A stretch of DNA of 64,000 nt from Streptomyces sp. RKAG293 (GTDB taxonomy: Bacteria > Actinomycetota > Actinomycetes > Streptomycetales > Streptomycetaceae): positions 4,284,501 through 4,348,500 of the forward strand of contig NZ_JAJOZB010000001.1 of NCBI RefSeq assembly GCF_023701745.1. The letters are read 5' to 3'. Position numbers and translations under genes: made by a program. This document shows positions 1-8,622 of the stretch, piece by piece (the first letter of the stretch is position 1; every line of letters starts with the position of its first letter). The notes below the pieces were generated by a model. That model was not told the origin of the DNA. It was given only the letters and a program-made list of their open reading frames with translations, and ran no database searches.

Positions 1-971
1 TCGGCGAGGACGGAGAGGGCGGAGCGGTCGGCGGGGACCGGGAGGACCGGGCCGTCGGGGCCGAGTTGGAGTTCGAAGGGGGTGCCGTCGACGACCGGGG
101 CCGCCGCGAAGCGCTCGAAGTGGAGGCCGCCGGCGCCGGTCGCGGGGAAGGCGTCGCGCACGGCGGTGATGAGGAGCGGGGGTCCGCAGAAGTAGACGGA
201 GGTGCCGGGGCCCGCTCCGGACAGCAGCTGTTCGGGGGTGGGGATGCCGTCCGTGTCGTCGGTGCGGACGGTGACCCGGCCGGCGGCGCCGGCGCTGGCG
301 TCCAGCTCGTCGATCTCGTCGAGGAACGGCAGGGTCGCGCGGCTGCGGCCGGTGTAGACGAGCCGCCAGTCGGCGCCCGCCGCGGCGGCGGCGCGGACCA
401 TGGGGAGGATCGGGGTGATGCCGATGCCGCCCGCGATGAACAGGCAGGCGCCGCCCGGCGCGTAGGCGAAGGCGTTGCGCGGGCCGTGGGCGCGCAGTTC
501 CGTGCCGGGGGTCAGCGTCTCGTGGATCTCGCGGGAGCCGCCTTCCCCGTTCGCGAGGCGCCGTACGGCGATCCGGTACGTGGTCCGGTCGGCGGGGTCG
601 CCGCAGAGGGAGTACTGCCTGCGGCGTCCCGACGGCAGGTCGAGGTCCAGATGCGAGCCCGGGTGCCAGCCCGGCAGCGGGCCGCCGTCGGCCGCCTCGA
701 AGCGCAGGCTGACGACGTCCTCGGCCTCCTGCCGCACCTCGGTGACGACGAGCCGCAGCGAGCGGTCGACGGGGCGCGGCTCGCGGCGCTTGCGGCGGGC
801 GCTCTGCCACAGCAGGAAGGGGGTGACGCGCGCCAGCAGGGCGAGGACCGGGTCCGGGCGCGGGTCGGTGGCGCTGCGCGGTGGCGGCGTCCACGCGTCG
901 TACTCGGTCCTGGTCCCGGGCTCTTCTGTCCCGGCATCGGTCCCGGTCCCGGTCTCTGTCTCGGTGCTCAC
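1..971 (-). CDS. PDR/VanB-type ferredoxin reductase flavoprotein, 3' end outside window
   Basis: This is probably a flavin-dependent electron-transfer reductase passing electrons from NAD(P)H through a flavin to a 2Fe-2S centre. The GTG at 971 opens a Thr/Gly-rich leader, then a flavin-binding barrel with an RQYSLCGDP motif (RxYS type) and a nucleotide-binding domain with GGIGITPIL. The visible part ends just where the ferredoxin-like 2Fe-2S domain would begin, so its cysteines lie outside the window. It starts 27 bp after the stop of the PF10118-type hydrolase, so the two are probably co-transcribed. The natural substrate or partner oxygenase cannot be told from the sequence. Confidence 0.82.
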   Translation of the reverse strand, partial: MSTETETGTGTDAGTEEPGTRTEYDAWTPPPRSATDPRPDPVLALLARVTPFLLWQSARRKRREPRPVDRSLRLVVTEVRQEAEDVVSLRFEAADGGPLPGWHPGSHLDLDLPSGRRRQYSLCGDPADRTTYRIAVRRLANGEGGSREIHETLTPGTELRAHGPRNAFAYAPGGACLFIAGGIGITPILPMVRAAAAAGADWRLVYTGRSRATLPFLDEIDELDASAGAAGRVTVRTDDTDGIPTPEQLLSGAGPGTSVYFCGPPLLITAVRDAFPATGAGGLHFERFAAAPVVDGTPFELQLGPDGPVLPVPADRSALSVLA

Positions 972-998
972 GTTCGGTCCTTCGACGAGTGGAACGGG

Positions 999-1874
999 TC
1001 AGCGGTGGGCGGCGCGCGCCGCGGGCGAGGCGGCGAGATAGGCGACGGCCTGGGTCGTCGAGCCGTACTGCGAGGGGTGGTAGCCGGGCCGCAGATAGCC
1101 GAAGTACAGCCGCACCAGGCTCTTCGGGCTCGGCAGCACGCCCTTGCGCGAGGCCCGGGACCAGTCGCGGAAGCGCGGCTTGTCGCGGCCCGCGATGCGC
1201 TCGGGGTCGGCGGCCATCAGGTGGCGCAGGCCCCGCACCCACCAGTAGACGAGGACGGGGAAGGCGACGACATGGGCGCGCACCCGGTTGCGGTAGCGGC
1301 CGTCGAGGTGCGTGAACAGGTCGTAGGCGACCGCGCGGTGCTCGACCTCCTCCGCGCCGTGCCAGCGGTACAGGTCGAGGATCGCGGGGTTGTGGTCGGT
1401 GCGGTCGATCGCGTCGGCGTTGAGGATCCAGTCACCGAGGTACGCGGTGACGTGCTCGATCGCCGCGATGATCGCGATCCGGTCGATGATCCAGCCCTGC
1501 GCCTTCTTCCCGGTCAGCTCCCGGTCGCCGAGCATCTTGCTGAAGAACCAGCGCAGTTGGTCGGTGTAGGGCGAGGTGTCGAAGCCGACCTTCTTGAAGT
1601 GCGTGAGGACGGTCTGGTGCGAGGCGGAGTGCGTCGCCTCCTGACCGATGAACCCGATGACGTCCTCGCGCAGCCGGTCGTCCTTGATCATCGGGACGGC
1701 CTGCTGGAAGACGGTGATGAACCAGTCCTCGCCCTCCGGCAGCAGGATGTTCAGCACGTTCGCGAAGTGCGTGGTGAACGGGTCGCCGTCGATGTAGTGC
1801 ATCGGCAGGCCCGTCCAGTCCCACTGGACGTCGCGGGGGGTGAGAACCAGGTTGTCCGGTTCGGTCGCGGTCAT
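999..1874 (-). CDS. Metal-dependent hydrolase, PF10118-like
   Basis: A 291-residue soluble protein of the family annotated as predicted metal-dependent hydrolase. Likely metal ligands are in the conserved helices: HSASHQ in the first half and EEVEHRAVAYD in the second, which looks like a ferritin-like di-metal arrangement. The ATG at 1874 overlaps the stop of the upstream alpha/beta hydrolase by 4 bp (ATGA), implying translational coupling. In actinobacteria this family often sits with ferredoxin reductases and alpha/beta hydrolases, as here, suggesting joint oxidation or hydrolysis of a hydrophobic compound; that role is inferred. Family confidence is good; substrate is unknown. Confidence 0.78.
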   Translation of the reverse strand: MTATEPDNLVLTPRDVQWDWTGLPMHYIDGDPFTTHFANVLNILLPEGEDWFITVFQQAVPMIKDDRLREDVIGFIGQEATHSASHQTVLTHFKKVGFDTSPYTDQLRWFFSKMLGDRELTGKKAQGWIIDRIAIIAAIEHVTAYLGDWILNADAIDRTDHNPAILDLYRWHGAEEVEHRAVAYDLFTHLDGRYRNRVRAHVVAFPVLVYWWVRGLRHLMAADPERIAGRDKPRFRDWSRASRKGVLPSPKSLVRLYFGYLRPGYHPSQYGSTTQAVAYLAASPAARAAHR

Positions 1875-2893
1875 TCCTGCCCTGCCTTCCGTGCGGCGGT
1901 CCGCTCGGGCGTCGTCGCGCCCGGCGTCCGGTCGGTCCGGTCGATGCGGTCGGTCCGGTCGATGCCGTCGATGCCGTCGACCCCGTGGATCTCGTCGATC
2001 GCGTCGATCCCGTCGATCCCGTCGATCCTGTCGATGAGCCGTGCCGTGAACTCCGCGACCAGATCGGGGCGGAACGCGGGCAGCCAGTGCCCGCCGTCCA
2101 CGATGTGGATCTCGGTGTCCGGCGCCCAGCCGGTGATCTCGGTCTGCCACGGCACGAGCACGAACATGTCCCGCCGCGGTGCGAGGACCTGCGCGGGCAG
2201 CCCGGCATGGCGGGTCCGGGGCCGGAGGGTGCGCGGCAGCACGTTGGCCCGGTAGAGCTTGAGTCCCGCACGGTTGCGGGACGCCAGTCCCAGGCCGTAG
2301 CCGGCCGGCGCCTCACCGGTCTCCAGCCGCCGGGCGGCCTTGGTCACCGCGTCGAGCAGTCCCGCGCGGCAGGCGAGTTCCGCGACGCCGGGCAGATGGA
2401 AGAAGCCCACGTATCCGGAGGCGAGCGACTGCCGGGTGAAGTGCCACAGCCTGCGCGGGCTGGGGCGCAGCTGCGCCCGGAACCAGCGGCCGGTGTGGTC
2501 CAGGTCCGGGCCGGAGATCGAGGTCAGCGACGCGAAGCGGTGGGCGGTCGCCGGCACGGTCACGGTGTGCCAGCTCTGCACGGAGCCCCAGTCGTGCGCC
2601 AGGACGTGCACGGGCGCGTCCGGGCTGACGGCGTCGGCGACGGCGGTCAGGTCGGCGGCGAGCTGCGGGAGCCGGTAGTCCTGGTTCCGGCGCGGTACGC
2701 CGGAGGCGCCGGAGCCGCGCACGTCGTACGTCACGACGTGGAAGCGGTCCGCGAGGCGCCGCACCACGCCGTCCCAGACACCGTGGTCGTCGGGGAAGCC
2801 GTGCACGCACACGACCGTCGGTGCGGTCGGTTCGCCGTGTTCGTAGACGGCCAGCCGGACGCCGTCCGAGGCCGTGACCCATCGCTGCGACAT
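1871..2893 (-). CDS. Alpha/beta hydrolase (epoxide-hydrolase-like) with Ile-Asp-Gly repeat tail
   Basis: A 340-residue alpha/beta hydrolase. The oxyanion motif HGFPDD (residues 31-36), nucleophile elbow HDWGS with Asp101, and catalytic His269 in GGHWLP are all present. An aspartate nucleophile points to the epoxide hydrolase/dehalogenase branch. The domain resembles the hydrolase half of EphD-type proteins, but no short-chain dehydrogenase half follows. Instead, residues about 289-323 are a low-complexity run of IDG, IDR and TDR units encoded by a tandem DNA repeat. The ATG at 2893 is chosen; a GTG at 2902 in the same frame is possible and neither has a strong ribosome site. First gene of the leftward operon. 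Confidence 0.8.
   Translation of the reverse strand: MSQRWVTASDGVRLAVYEHGEPTAPTVVCVHGFPDDHGVWDGVVRRLADRFHVVTYDVRGSGASGVPRRNQDYRLPQLAADLTAVADAVSPDAPVHVLAHDWGSVQSWHTVTVPATAHRFASLTSISGPDLDHTGRWFRAQLRPSPRRLWHFTRQSLASGYVGFFHLPGVAELACRAGLLDAVTKAARRLETGEAPAGYGLGLASRNRAGLKLYRANVLPRTLRPRTRHAGLPAQVLAPRRDMFVLVPWQTEITGWAPDTEIHIVDGGHWLPAFRPDLVAEFTARLIDRIDGIDGIDAIDEIHGVDGIDGIDRTDRIDRTDRTPGATTPERTAARKAGQE
1930..2036. repeat. Degenerate GTCGAT-type tandem repeat inside a coding region
   Basis: About 107 bp of imperfect 6-9 bp units of the type gtcgatccc / gtcgatgcc / gtcggtccg. It encodes the Ile-Asp-Gly/Arg tail of the alpha/beta hydrolase. All units keep the reading frame. Confidence 0.8.
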
Positions 2894-3133
2894 GGCGGTC
2901 ACGATGGCAGCTTGTTGACGCCGTGTCTACTAGTGGGCGGAGACTCGTCCGGCCGGATCCGCCGGGCGGGAAACGGGCTCCAGGGGCGCAGTACCGAGCA
3001 CAGTCCGGGACGGCCCGGGGCATACCGCCCGGCCGTTGCCCCATCGAGACGCTTCCGCAATTCCTCCGATGCCTCCGTCGCGGGCCGGCGTTCGTCACAA
3101 GGGCAAAGGCCGACGAGTCCGTGGGGGAATCGC

Positions 3134-4861
3134 ATGAAGCGGTACGAGCAGCGGTACGGGAACCGGTACGGAACGCCCTCCAGAACGCCGGACGGGGAAC
3201 CGTCCGGGACGCGGGCCGGGACGCGGGCCGGGAAGCGGTCCGGGACCGCGCGTCGGGTCGCCGTGGCGGCGGTGGTCGCCGGCGGGCTGCTGCTCGCCGG
3301 GTGCAGCGCCGGAACCCCCGACTCATCCCGGAACGGCGCCGACAAAGCCCCCATGCGCCCGGCGCCCGCGCCGCCGAACCCGAACGGCGGACCCGCCGCG
3401 TCGGCGGCCCCGGACGACGGAGCGGCCAAGGACAGCTCCGGCGACGCGCAGAAGCACAGCCAGGCGGTGCCCAGCTATCTGTCCACCTTCGCCCTGGACG
3501 TCGACACCGCCTCGTACGGCTATGCCCGGCGCACCCTGGCCGGCGGCCGGCTGCCCGCCGCCGACACCGTGCGCCAGGAGGAGTTCGTCAACAGCTTCCG
3601 GCAGGACTACCCGCAACCCGAGGGCGACGGATTCACCGTCACCACCGACGGCGCCCGCACGGACGGCGAGGGCATCGGCACAAAAAGCGAGACCAATAGC
3701 GACGACAAGGGTGGCATCAAGGGCACCGACAGCGCGGGCAGTTGGTCGCTGCTGCGCGTCGGTCTGGCGACCCGCTCCGCGCAGAGCGGGAACCGGCCGC
3801 CCGCCGCCATGACGTTCGTCGTGGACGTCTCCGGCTCGATGGCCGAGCCCGGCAGGCTCGACCTCGTGAAGCAGGCCCTCGGCAGCTCCATCGACTCGCT
3901 GCGCCCGGAGGACTCCCTCGCGATCGTCACCTTCAGCGGCGAGGCGCGGGTGGAACTGCCGATGACCCGGCTGGGCAGCGTCGAGAGCCGCGGCCGCATC
4001 CACTCGGTCGTCGACGGCCTGGAGCCGCGCGACGAGACCAACCTCGCCGCGGGCGTGCAGGCGGGCTACAACGAGGCGGTCAAGGCGGCACGGCCCGGCG
4101 TCACCAACCGCGTCGTGCTGCTCTCCGACGGCCTCGCCAACTCCGGTGACACCACCGCCGCCGCGATCCTCGACCGCATCGGGACGGCCCGGCGGGACCA
4201 CGGCATCACCCTGTTCGGGGTGGGCGTGGGCAGCCAGTACGGCGACAAGCTGATGGAACAGCTCGCCGACAAGGGCGACGGGCACACGAGTTACGTCGCG
4301 GAGCCCGAAGCGGCCCGCCGGCTCTTCACCGAGCAACTGCCCGCCAATGTGGACCTCAGGGCCCGCGACGCCAAGGCGCAGGTCGCCTTCGATCCGCAGA
4401 CCGTCAGCGAGTACCGGCTGATCGGCTTCGACGACCGGACCGTCGCGAACGGGGACTTCCGCAACGACGCGGTGGACGGCGGCGAGGTCGGCCCCGGGCA
4501 CACCGTCACGGCCCTGTACTCGGTCCACCTCAAGCCCGGGGCCTCGGGCCACGTCGCCACCGCCACCGTCCGGTGGCTCGACCCGTCCACCCGGGCTCCG
4601 CACGAGCGGTCCGGCACGGTCGAGGCCGCCGCGCTCACGTCCCCGCTCTGGACCGCCGCCCCGAAGCGGCTCCAGGTCGACGCACTGGCCGCCTACTTCG
4701 CCGACTGGCTCCGCAACCGCGGCGACGCCGACCGCCTCCCCGGCGCCCCGGGACTGCCGGCCCTCGCCGAGCACGCCACCACCCTGGCGAGCAGCACCGA
4801 GGACCCGGCCGTCCGGGAGCTCTCCCAGGCGGTGACGCAGGCACGGCACCTGGCGGGCTGA
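3134..4861 (+). CDS. VWA-domain lipoprotein, YfbK family
   Basis: A 575-residue membrane-anchored protein. The Arg-rich start leads into a hydrophobic segment and lipobox LLAGC with Cys57. A Pro/Ala-rich spacer follows, then the YfbK-type block STFALDVDTASY (residues 117-128). The von Willebrand factor A domain has an intact MIDAS motif DVSGS at 231-235, and a YfbK-like C-terminal domain follows. Such proteins bind a divalent metal and a protein partner at the cell surface; the partner is unknown. The ATG at 3134 follows a GGGGGAA ribosome site. The upstream in-frame extension lies over non-coding sequence and is not used. It stands alone between leftward units. Confidence 0.87.
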   Translation: MKRYEQRYGNRYGTPSRTPDGEPSGTRAGTRAGKRSGTARRVAVAAVVAGGLLLAGCSAGTPDSSRNGADKAPMRPAPAPPNPNGGPAASAAPDDGAAKDSSGDAQKHSQAVPSYLSTFALDVDTASYGYARRTLAGGRLPAADTVRQEEFVNSFRQDYPQPEGDGFTVTTDGARTDGEGIGTKSETNSDDKGGIKGTDSAGSWSLLRVGLATRSAQSGNRPPAAMTFVVDVSGSMAEPGRLDLVKQALGSSIDSLRPEDSLAIVTFSGEARVELPMTRLGSVESRGRIHSVVDGLEPRDETNLAAGVQAGYNEAVKAARPGVTNRVVLLSDGLANSGDTTAAAILDRIGTARRDHGITLFGVGVGSQYGDKLMEQLADKGDGHTSYVAEPEAARRLFTEQLPANVDLRARDAKAQVAFDPQTVSEYRLIGFDDRTVANGDFRNDAVDGGEVGPGHTVTALYSVHLKPGASGHVATATVRWLDPSTRAPHERSGTVEAAALTSPLWTAAPKRLQVDALAAYFADWLRNRGDADRLPGAPGLPALAEHATTLASSTEDPAVRELSQAVTQARHLAG

Positions 4862-4867
4862 CGGACC

Positions 4868-4912
4868 GAACAGGCTGAACAGGCTGAACAGGCTGAACGG
4901 GCTGAACGGGCC
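4868..4912. repeat. Five tandem 9-bp units (gaacaggct) after the VWA gene
   Basis: Five 9-bp units, three gaacaggct and two gaacggg(c/t) variants. They occupy most of the 61 bp between the convergent VWA and DUF2786 genes. No hairpin is evident. Confidence 0.85.
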
Positions 4913-4922
4913 AGGAAAGGCG

Positions 4923-6287
4923 TTACTGGCGGCCGCCGAGTACGGCCCGGTCGGCCGCCTCGGTGCCGTGCGTCCAGCCTTCGTGGTCGCGGCCCTTGAG
5001 CCGGTGCGAGGTGGTGGTGGGGAACATGCGGGTGGTGGTGTCGCGGACCGCGACGTCCCGCGCGGCGAGGGCCGGCAGCAGGCGCTCCGCCGGGAGGTCG
5101 GGGGCGTGGGTGGCTTGCTCGGTGGCGTCGGCGAGGCGTTCGCGGATGCGGCCCGCGTAGGCGATGAGGAAGGACTGCCGGAAGTCCTTGGAGCGCGAAC
5201 CGCCGTGCCGGGCCTTGCCGTTGCGGCTCTTCCCCGCACCGTTCCCCGAGCCGTTTCCCGCGCCCTTCCCCGCGCCCTTCGCGGTGCGCAGCATGGCGGC
5301 GTCCGCCTGGACGAGCAGCGAGGTGTAGAGCAGCTCGACGGCCTCCAGGTCGGGCTCGAAGCCGACGACCGTCGAGAAGCCGAAGTCGCCCGCCCACACC
5401 GCCTGGCAGCGGTTGGCCGCCGCCACGGCGTCGAGGAGCAGCGCCTTGGCGCCCTCGTAGGGCTGGTCGATGCCGATACGACAGGCTCCAGGACCGTCGG
5501 AACCGGCCGCGCCGGCGTCGGAGGCGATGAGGGCCTCGTCGATGCTGTGCCGGGCCATCAGCTGCTGGGCCTTCGAGCTGAGGGCCTCGGCCTCCTCCGG
5601 GAAGTCGGTGGATTCGGCCTTGGCGAGCAGGGCGCGGATCCGGCCGAGCAGCGGGGCCGCGTGGCGGTGGGCGGCGGCGCCCGCCGCCGTGGGCGCCGCC
5701 ACCGGGGTGATCCGGGGCAGCCGTCCGAGCAGCCGCAGGAGTTCCAGGACGGAGACGGCGGCGGAGAAGCCGTCGAGCCGTTCGCGGTGGCCGTGGGCGG
5801 TGAGGAGCGTGCCCTCGCCGTTCCACGGGCCGGCCGCCGCCAGCTCGGCGAGCTGGGCGGCCCAGCGCGGGTCCTGCGACGCCGTCGCCGCGGGGGCCGT
5901 GCGGGCCTCGGCGGTGATCAGGTCGGCGGCGAGGCGGGCGTGCCCGTCCGTGAGCCGGCGGCGCGCGATGCGCACCACGTCGGCGGGCTGCCAGCCGCGG
6001 GTCCAGCAGGAGCGTACGAGCCGGTCGGTGAGCGCGAGCAGCGCGTCGTTCGCGGCGGAAGCGGTGCCTGAGGCGTCAGGTCCGGAGGCAGCGGTCCCGG
6101 AGGCAGCGGTCCCGGAGCCGGCGGCGGCCAGGGCCGAGGCGCCGAGGTCGACGGCGTCCTCGGCGTCGGCGTCCGCCGCGTTGAGCGCGCGGAGGTACGC
6201 CCGCTCGATCACGTCTTCCACGTCGTTCTCCGCCACGTCCGCCACGTCCGCCGCCTCGCCCTTCAGCTCTCCCACCCGGTCTCCCAT
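4923..6287 (-). CDS. DUF2786 domain protein
   Basis: A 454-residue protein with the DUF2786 signature near residues 225-262: LLGRIRALLAKAESTDFPEE followed by A-x-LSSKAQQLMARHSID. The N-terminus is acidic and Ala-rich with a small Gly/Thr/Ala/Ser repeat (TAASGTAASG). A basic Gly/Asn/Lys repeat (GAGKGAGNGSGNGAGK) interrupts the C-terminal half. DUF2786 proteins are widespread in actinomycetes and phages without a settled function, so none is assigned. The ATG at 6287 is the first good start; M56 peptidase DNA lies 34 bp upstream on the same strand, so co-transcription is possible. Confidence 0.8.
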   Translation of the reverse strand: MGDRVGELKGEAADVADVAENDVEDVIERAYLRALNAADADAEDAVDLGASALAAAGSGTAASGTAASGPDASGTASAANDALLALTDRLVRSCWTRGWQPADVVRIARRRLTDGHARLAADLITAEARTAPAATASQDPRWAAQLAELAAAGPWNGEGTLLTAHGHRERLDGFSAAVSVLELLRLLGRLPRITPVAAPTAAGAAAHRHAAPLLGRIRALLAKAESTDFPEEAEALSSKAQQLMARHSIDEALIASDAGAAGSDGPGACRIGIDQPYEGAKALLLDAVAAANRCQAVWAGDFGFSTVVGFEPDLEAVELLYTSLLVQADAAMLRTAKGAGKGAGNGSGNGAGKSRNGKARHGGSRSKDFRQSFLIAYAGRIRERLADATEQATHAPDLPAERLLPALAARDVAVRDTTTRMFPTTTSHRLKGRDHEGWTHGTEAADRAVLGGRQ

Positions 6288-6321
6288 TCTGCGGGAGATC
6301 CGGGGGCCGGAGATCCGGGGG

Positions 6322-7290
6322 CTACTCGCCCTGGGCGGTTTCCACGCTCTCGTGGAGGTCGGTGGCGGCCTCGACGGCCGCCGCCGCGGACAGCAGGAGA
6401 CAGCCGGCGAGGAGGGCGGCCACGAGGCGCCGGCCGCGGGCCTGCCGCGGGCCGGCCGGCGGTGTGGCGTGCAGGAGGGCCTCGACGCGGCGCGGGACGG
6501 GGCCCGTGGTGGCGGCGAGCGCGGCGCTGGGGCGGGCCGAGCCGGTCGTGCGAGCCGCCAGGGCGGCCCGCCCCACCGCGCGGGCCGCGAGGCGGCGGTC
6601 GCCGACGGCGGACGCGGCGGACTCGTCGGCCCAGCGCTCCAGCGCGTACGAGAGCGGCGCCCGCAGCCCGCGCAGCAGCGGATGGCAGGTGGCGGCGAGC
6701 GCGGCGACGACGATGAAGCGGTGGTGGTGGCCCGCGAGATGGGCGCGCTCATGGGCGAGCAGCGCCTCGCGCTCGCCGGGCCGCAGGGCGCGCAGCATGC
6801 CGGTGGTGACGACGATCCTGCCGGGCCGGCCCGGCAGGGCGTACGCGTCGGGGTCGCTGTCCTGGAGGACGGCGAGCTCGCCGGAGGCCGCGCAGGCGCC
6901 GGTGGCGGCGCGGGCCCGGGCCATCTCGGCGCGGTAGCGGTGGCCGGCGAGGGTCACCGCCCCCGCGCAGACGGCGAGCAGGACCGCCGCGACACACGCG
7001 GCGGGAACGGTCAGGCCCGTGCTGCCGAGACCGGCGAAGCCGCCGAGCCCGTCCGAGCCGGCGGTGAGCAGCGGCAGCGTGAGATGGCCCAGGGCGGCGA
7101 CCGGTGGCAGCAGCAGAGCGCCCTGGGCGGCCAGCAGGACCAGGGCCAGGGTGCTGCTCGCGGCCAGGACGGCGGCCGTGCACGCCAGCAGCCAGGCGGC
7201 GGCGCGCGGGGCGAGGGACGCGGCGAGCCGGCGGGCGACGGGGACGGCGAGCAGCGGCATCAGCAGCGGCGGAACGAGATCGGGGTTCAC
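6322..7290 (-). CDS. M56-family (BlaR1/MecR1-like) membrane zinc peptidase
   Basis: A 322-residue membrane protein with four or more hydrophobic segments. The zinc-peptidase motif HERAH is at residues 180-184, with a likely third ligand in ERWADESA about 40 residues later. It resembles the peptidase half of BlaR1/MecR1 but has no penicillin-binding sensor domain. In known systems such proteases destroy the partner BlaI repressor when a signal arrives. The GTG at 7290 overlaps the stop of the BlaI gene by 4 bp (GTGA), tying the two together. The inducing signal is unknown. Confidence 0.87.
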   Translation of the reverse strand: MNPDLVPPLLMPLLAVPVARRLAASLAPRAAAWLLACTAAVLAASSTLALVLLAAQGALLLPPVAALGHLTLPLLTAGSDGLGGFAGLGSTGLTVPAACVAAVLLAVCAGAVTLAGHRYRAEMARARAATGACAASGELAVLQDSDPDAYALPGRPGRIVVTTGMLRALRPGEREALLAHERAHLAGHHHRFIVVAALAATCHPLLRGLRAPLSYALERWADESAASAVGDRRLAARAVGRAALAARTTGSARPSAALAATTGPVPRRVEALLHATPPAGPRQARGRRLVAALLAGCLLLSAAAAVEAATDLHESVETAQGE

Positions 7291-7727
7291 CGGGAACCGC
7301 CCCTCTCCCCCGTACCCGCTTCCGCGCCCGTGTCCGTACCCGATTCCTCCCCCGTACCCGGTTCCGCGTCGTCCAGGAGGGCGCGGAGCAGCTGCTCGTC
7401 GTCGGGGCTCAGCTGCGACACGAAGCGGGCCAGTACGGTCTCCCGGTCCTGCTCCTTGTCGAGCTCGGTGCGCATCCGGCGGGCGGCCAGGCCCGGTGAG
7501 TCCTGGGTGGGGGTGTACGCGTAGCCGCGCCCCGACCGGGTCCTGGCGACGGCGCCCTTGTCGTGCAGCCGCGCCAGGATGGTGGTGACCGTGGTGCGGG
7601 CGAGGGCACGCCCGAGATCGCGCTGGACGTCGGCGGGAGTGAGCGGTCCTCCGGCGGCCCACAGCGCCGCCAGGACGCTCGCCTCCAGCTCGCCCGGCGG
7701 GCGACGCGCCGGATGTGTCTCTGGCAT
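7287..7727 (-). CDS. BlaI/MecI-family transcriptional repressor
   Basis: A 146-residue winged-helix repressor of the BlaI/MecI/CopY family. The helix-turn-helix region reads LTPADVQRDLGRALARTTVT, followed by the wing (GRGYAYTP) and a C-terminal dimer helix rich in charged residues. The tail is an acidic, Gly/Thr-rich extension. It overlaps the M56 peptidase gene downstream. Paired inverted repeats with TACA/TGTA half-sites lie directly upstream, so autoregulation is likely. A role in beta-lactam response is possible by homology but not shown here. Confidence 0.88.
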   Translation of the reverse strand: MPETHPARRPPGELEASVLAALWAAGGPLTPADVQRDLGRALARTTVTTILARLHDKGAVARTRSGRGYAYTPTQDSPGLAARRMRTELDKEQDRETVLARFVSQLSPDDEQLLRALLDDAEPGTGEESGTDTGAEAGTGERGGSR

Positions 7728-7750
7728 GGAACGCCCCTTCCACCTGATTC

Positions 7751-7785
7751 GTCTACAGTGCTGTAGACCGTCTACGCGACTGTAG
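7751..7785. promoter_or_regulatory. Tandem BlaI-type operators
   Basis: A perfect inverted repeat, gtctacag-tg-ctgtagac (7751-7768), is followed at once by a second, weaker copy, tctacgcgactgtag (7771-7785). Both carry the TACA...TGTA half-sites known for BlaI/MecI operators. They lie between the repressor gene (leftward) and the DedA gene (rightward), so they could control both. Confidence 0.8.
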
Positions 7786-7842
7786 TCGGCCGGGTGCGGC
7801 GCAGCTCGCCCCCGCAGCCCATTATGGGAGGGCCCTCCGCCA

Positions 7843-8622
7843 ATGCCCCTGTCCCTGGCCACGCCCCTGCTGGACGCCGTTCCCCAGGCAGCACCGCTGG
7901 CGGTCAACGTCCTGGACGCCCACGACCTGCTGGCGACGTTCGGCGCGATCGGCATCGCCGTCGTGCTGTTCGCGGAGACCGGCCTGCTGATCGGCTTCTT
8001 CCTGCCCGGCGACTCGCTGCTGTTCACGGCCGGTCTGCTGTGTGTGCCCGGTGCGTCGGACGTGGTGCATCTCTCGCTCTGGCAGGTCCTCCTCGCCGCC
8101 GCCGCGGGGGCGCTGGCCGGTGCGCAGACCGGTTACTGGATCGGCCGGCGGGGCGGACCGCCGCTGCTCGCCCGGATCCGCAATCCCCATCTGCACGACG
8201 GCGTCGGCCGCGCCGCCGAGCTGCTGGAGCGGTACGGGCACGCCAAGGCCGTGGTGCTCGCGCGCTTCGTACCGGTCGTCAGGACCGTGCTCAACCCGAT
8301 GGCGGGCGTGCTGAACGTGCCCGCGCGCACCTTCACGCTCTGGCAGATCATCGGCGGTCTCGTCTGGTCCGTGGGCCTCGTGCTCGGCGGCTACGCGCTC
8401 GGCTCCTCGGTGCCGCACGTGGACAAGTACCTGCTGCCGATGGTCGCGCTCATCGTCATCGTCTCGCTCACCCCGCTCGCGCTGGAGCTGTACCGCTCAC
8501 GCGGCCGCGTCAAGACGGCCCGGGCGGCCGGGGCAGGCGGGGCGGGGGGCGGCACCGGAACCGGGGCGGGGTCCGGGACAGGGTCCGGAGTGGGGCCCGC
8601 CGACGCACCGGAGAGCCTGTGA
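7843..8622 (+). CDS. DedA-family membrane protein
   Basis: A 259-residue polytopic membrane protein. It carries DedA/SNARE-associated features: the ETGLLIGFFLPGDSLLF block near residue 45, the cytoplasmic loop with GRRGGP, and RFVPVVRTVLNPMAG. DedA proteins are implicated in lipid-carrier recycling and envelope integrity. The C-terminus ends in a Gly/Thr-rich tail. The start ATG at 7843 lies 57 bp past the BlaI-type operators. It overlaps the PAP2 phosphatase gene by 4 bp, so the two form an operon, which fits undecaprenyl or other lipid phosphate handling. Confidence 0.88.
   Translation: MPLSLATPLLDAVPQAAPLAVNVLDAHDLLATFGAIGIAVVLFAETGLLIGFFLPGDSLLFTAGLLCVPGASDVVHLSLWQVLLAAAAGALAGAQTGYWIGRRGGPPLLARIRNPHLHDGVGRAAELLERYGHAKAVVLARFVPVVRTVLNPMAGVLNVPARTFTLWQIIGGLVWSVGLVLGGYALGSSVPHVDKYLLPMVALIVIVSLTPLALELYRSRGRVKTARAAGAGGAGGGTGTGAGSGTGSGVGPADAPESL

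Noticed and set aside
66..2255. Long plus-strand frame across the first three genes
   Set aside because: It spans three genes with recognised motifs on the minus strand and shows only low-complexity Gly/Ala/Val/Arg sequence.
1985..3133. Upstream extension of the VWA lipoprotein frame
   Set aside because: The extension overlaps the alpha/beta hydrolase and lacks a signal peptide; the lipoprotein start at 3134 has a ribosome site and correct lipobox position.
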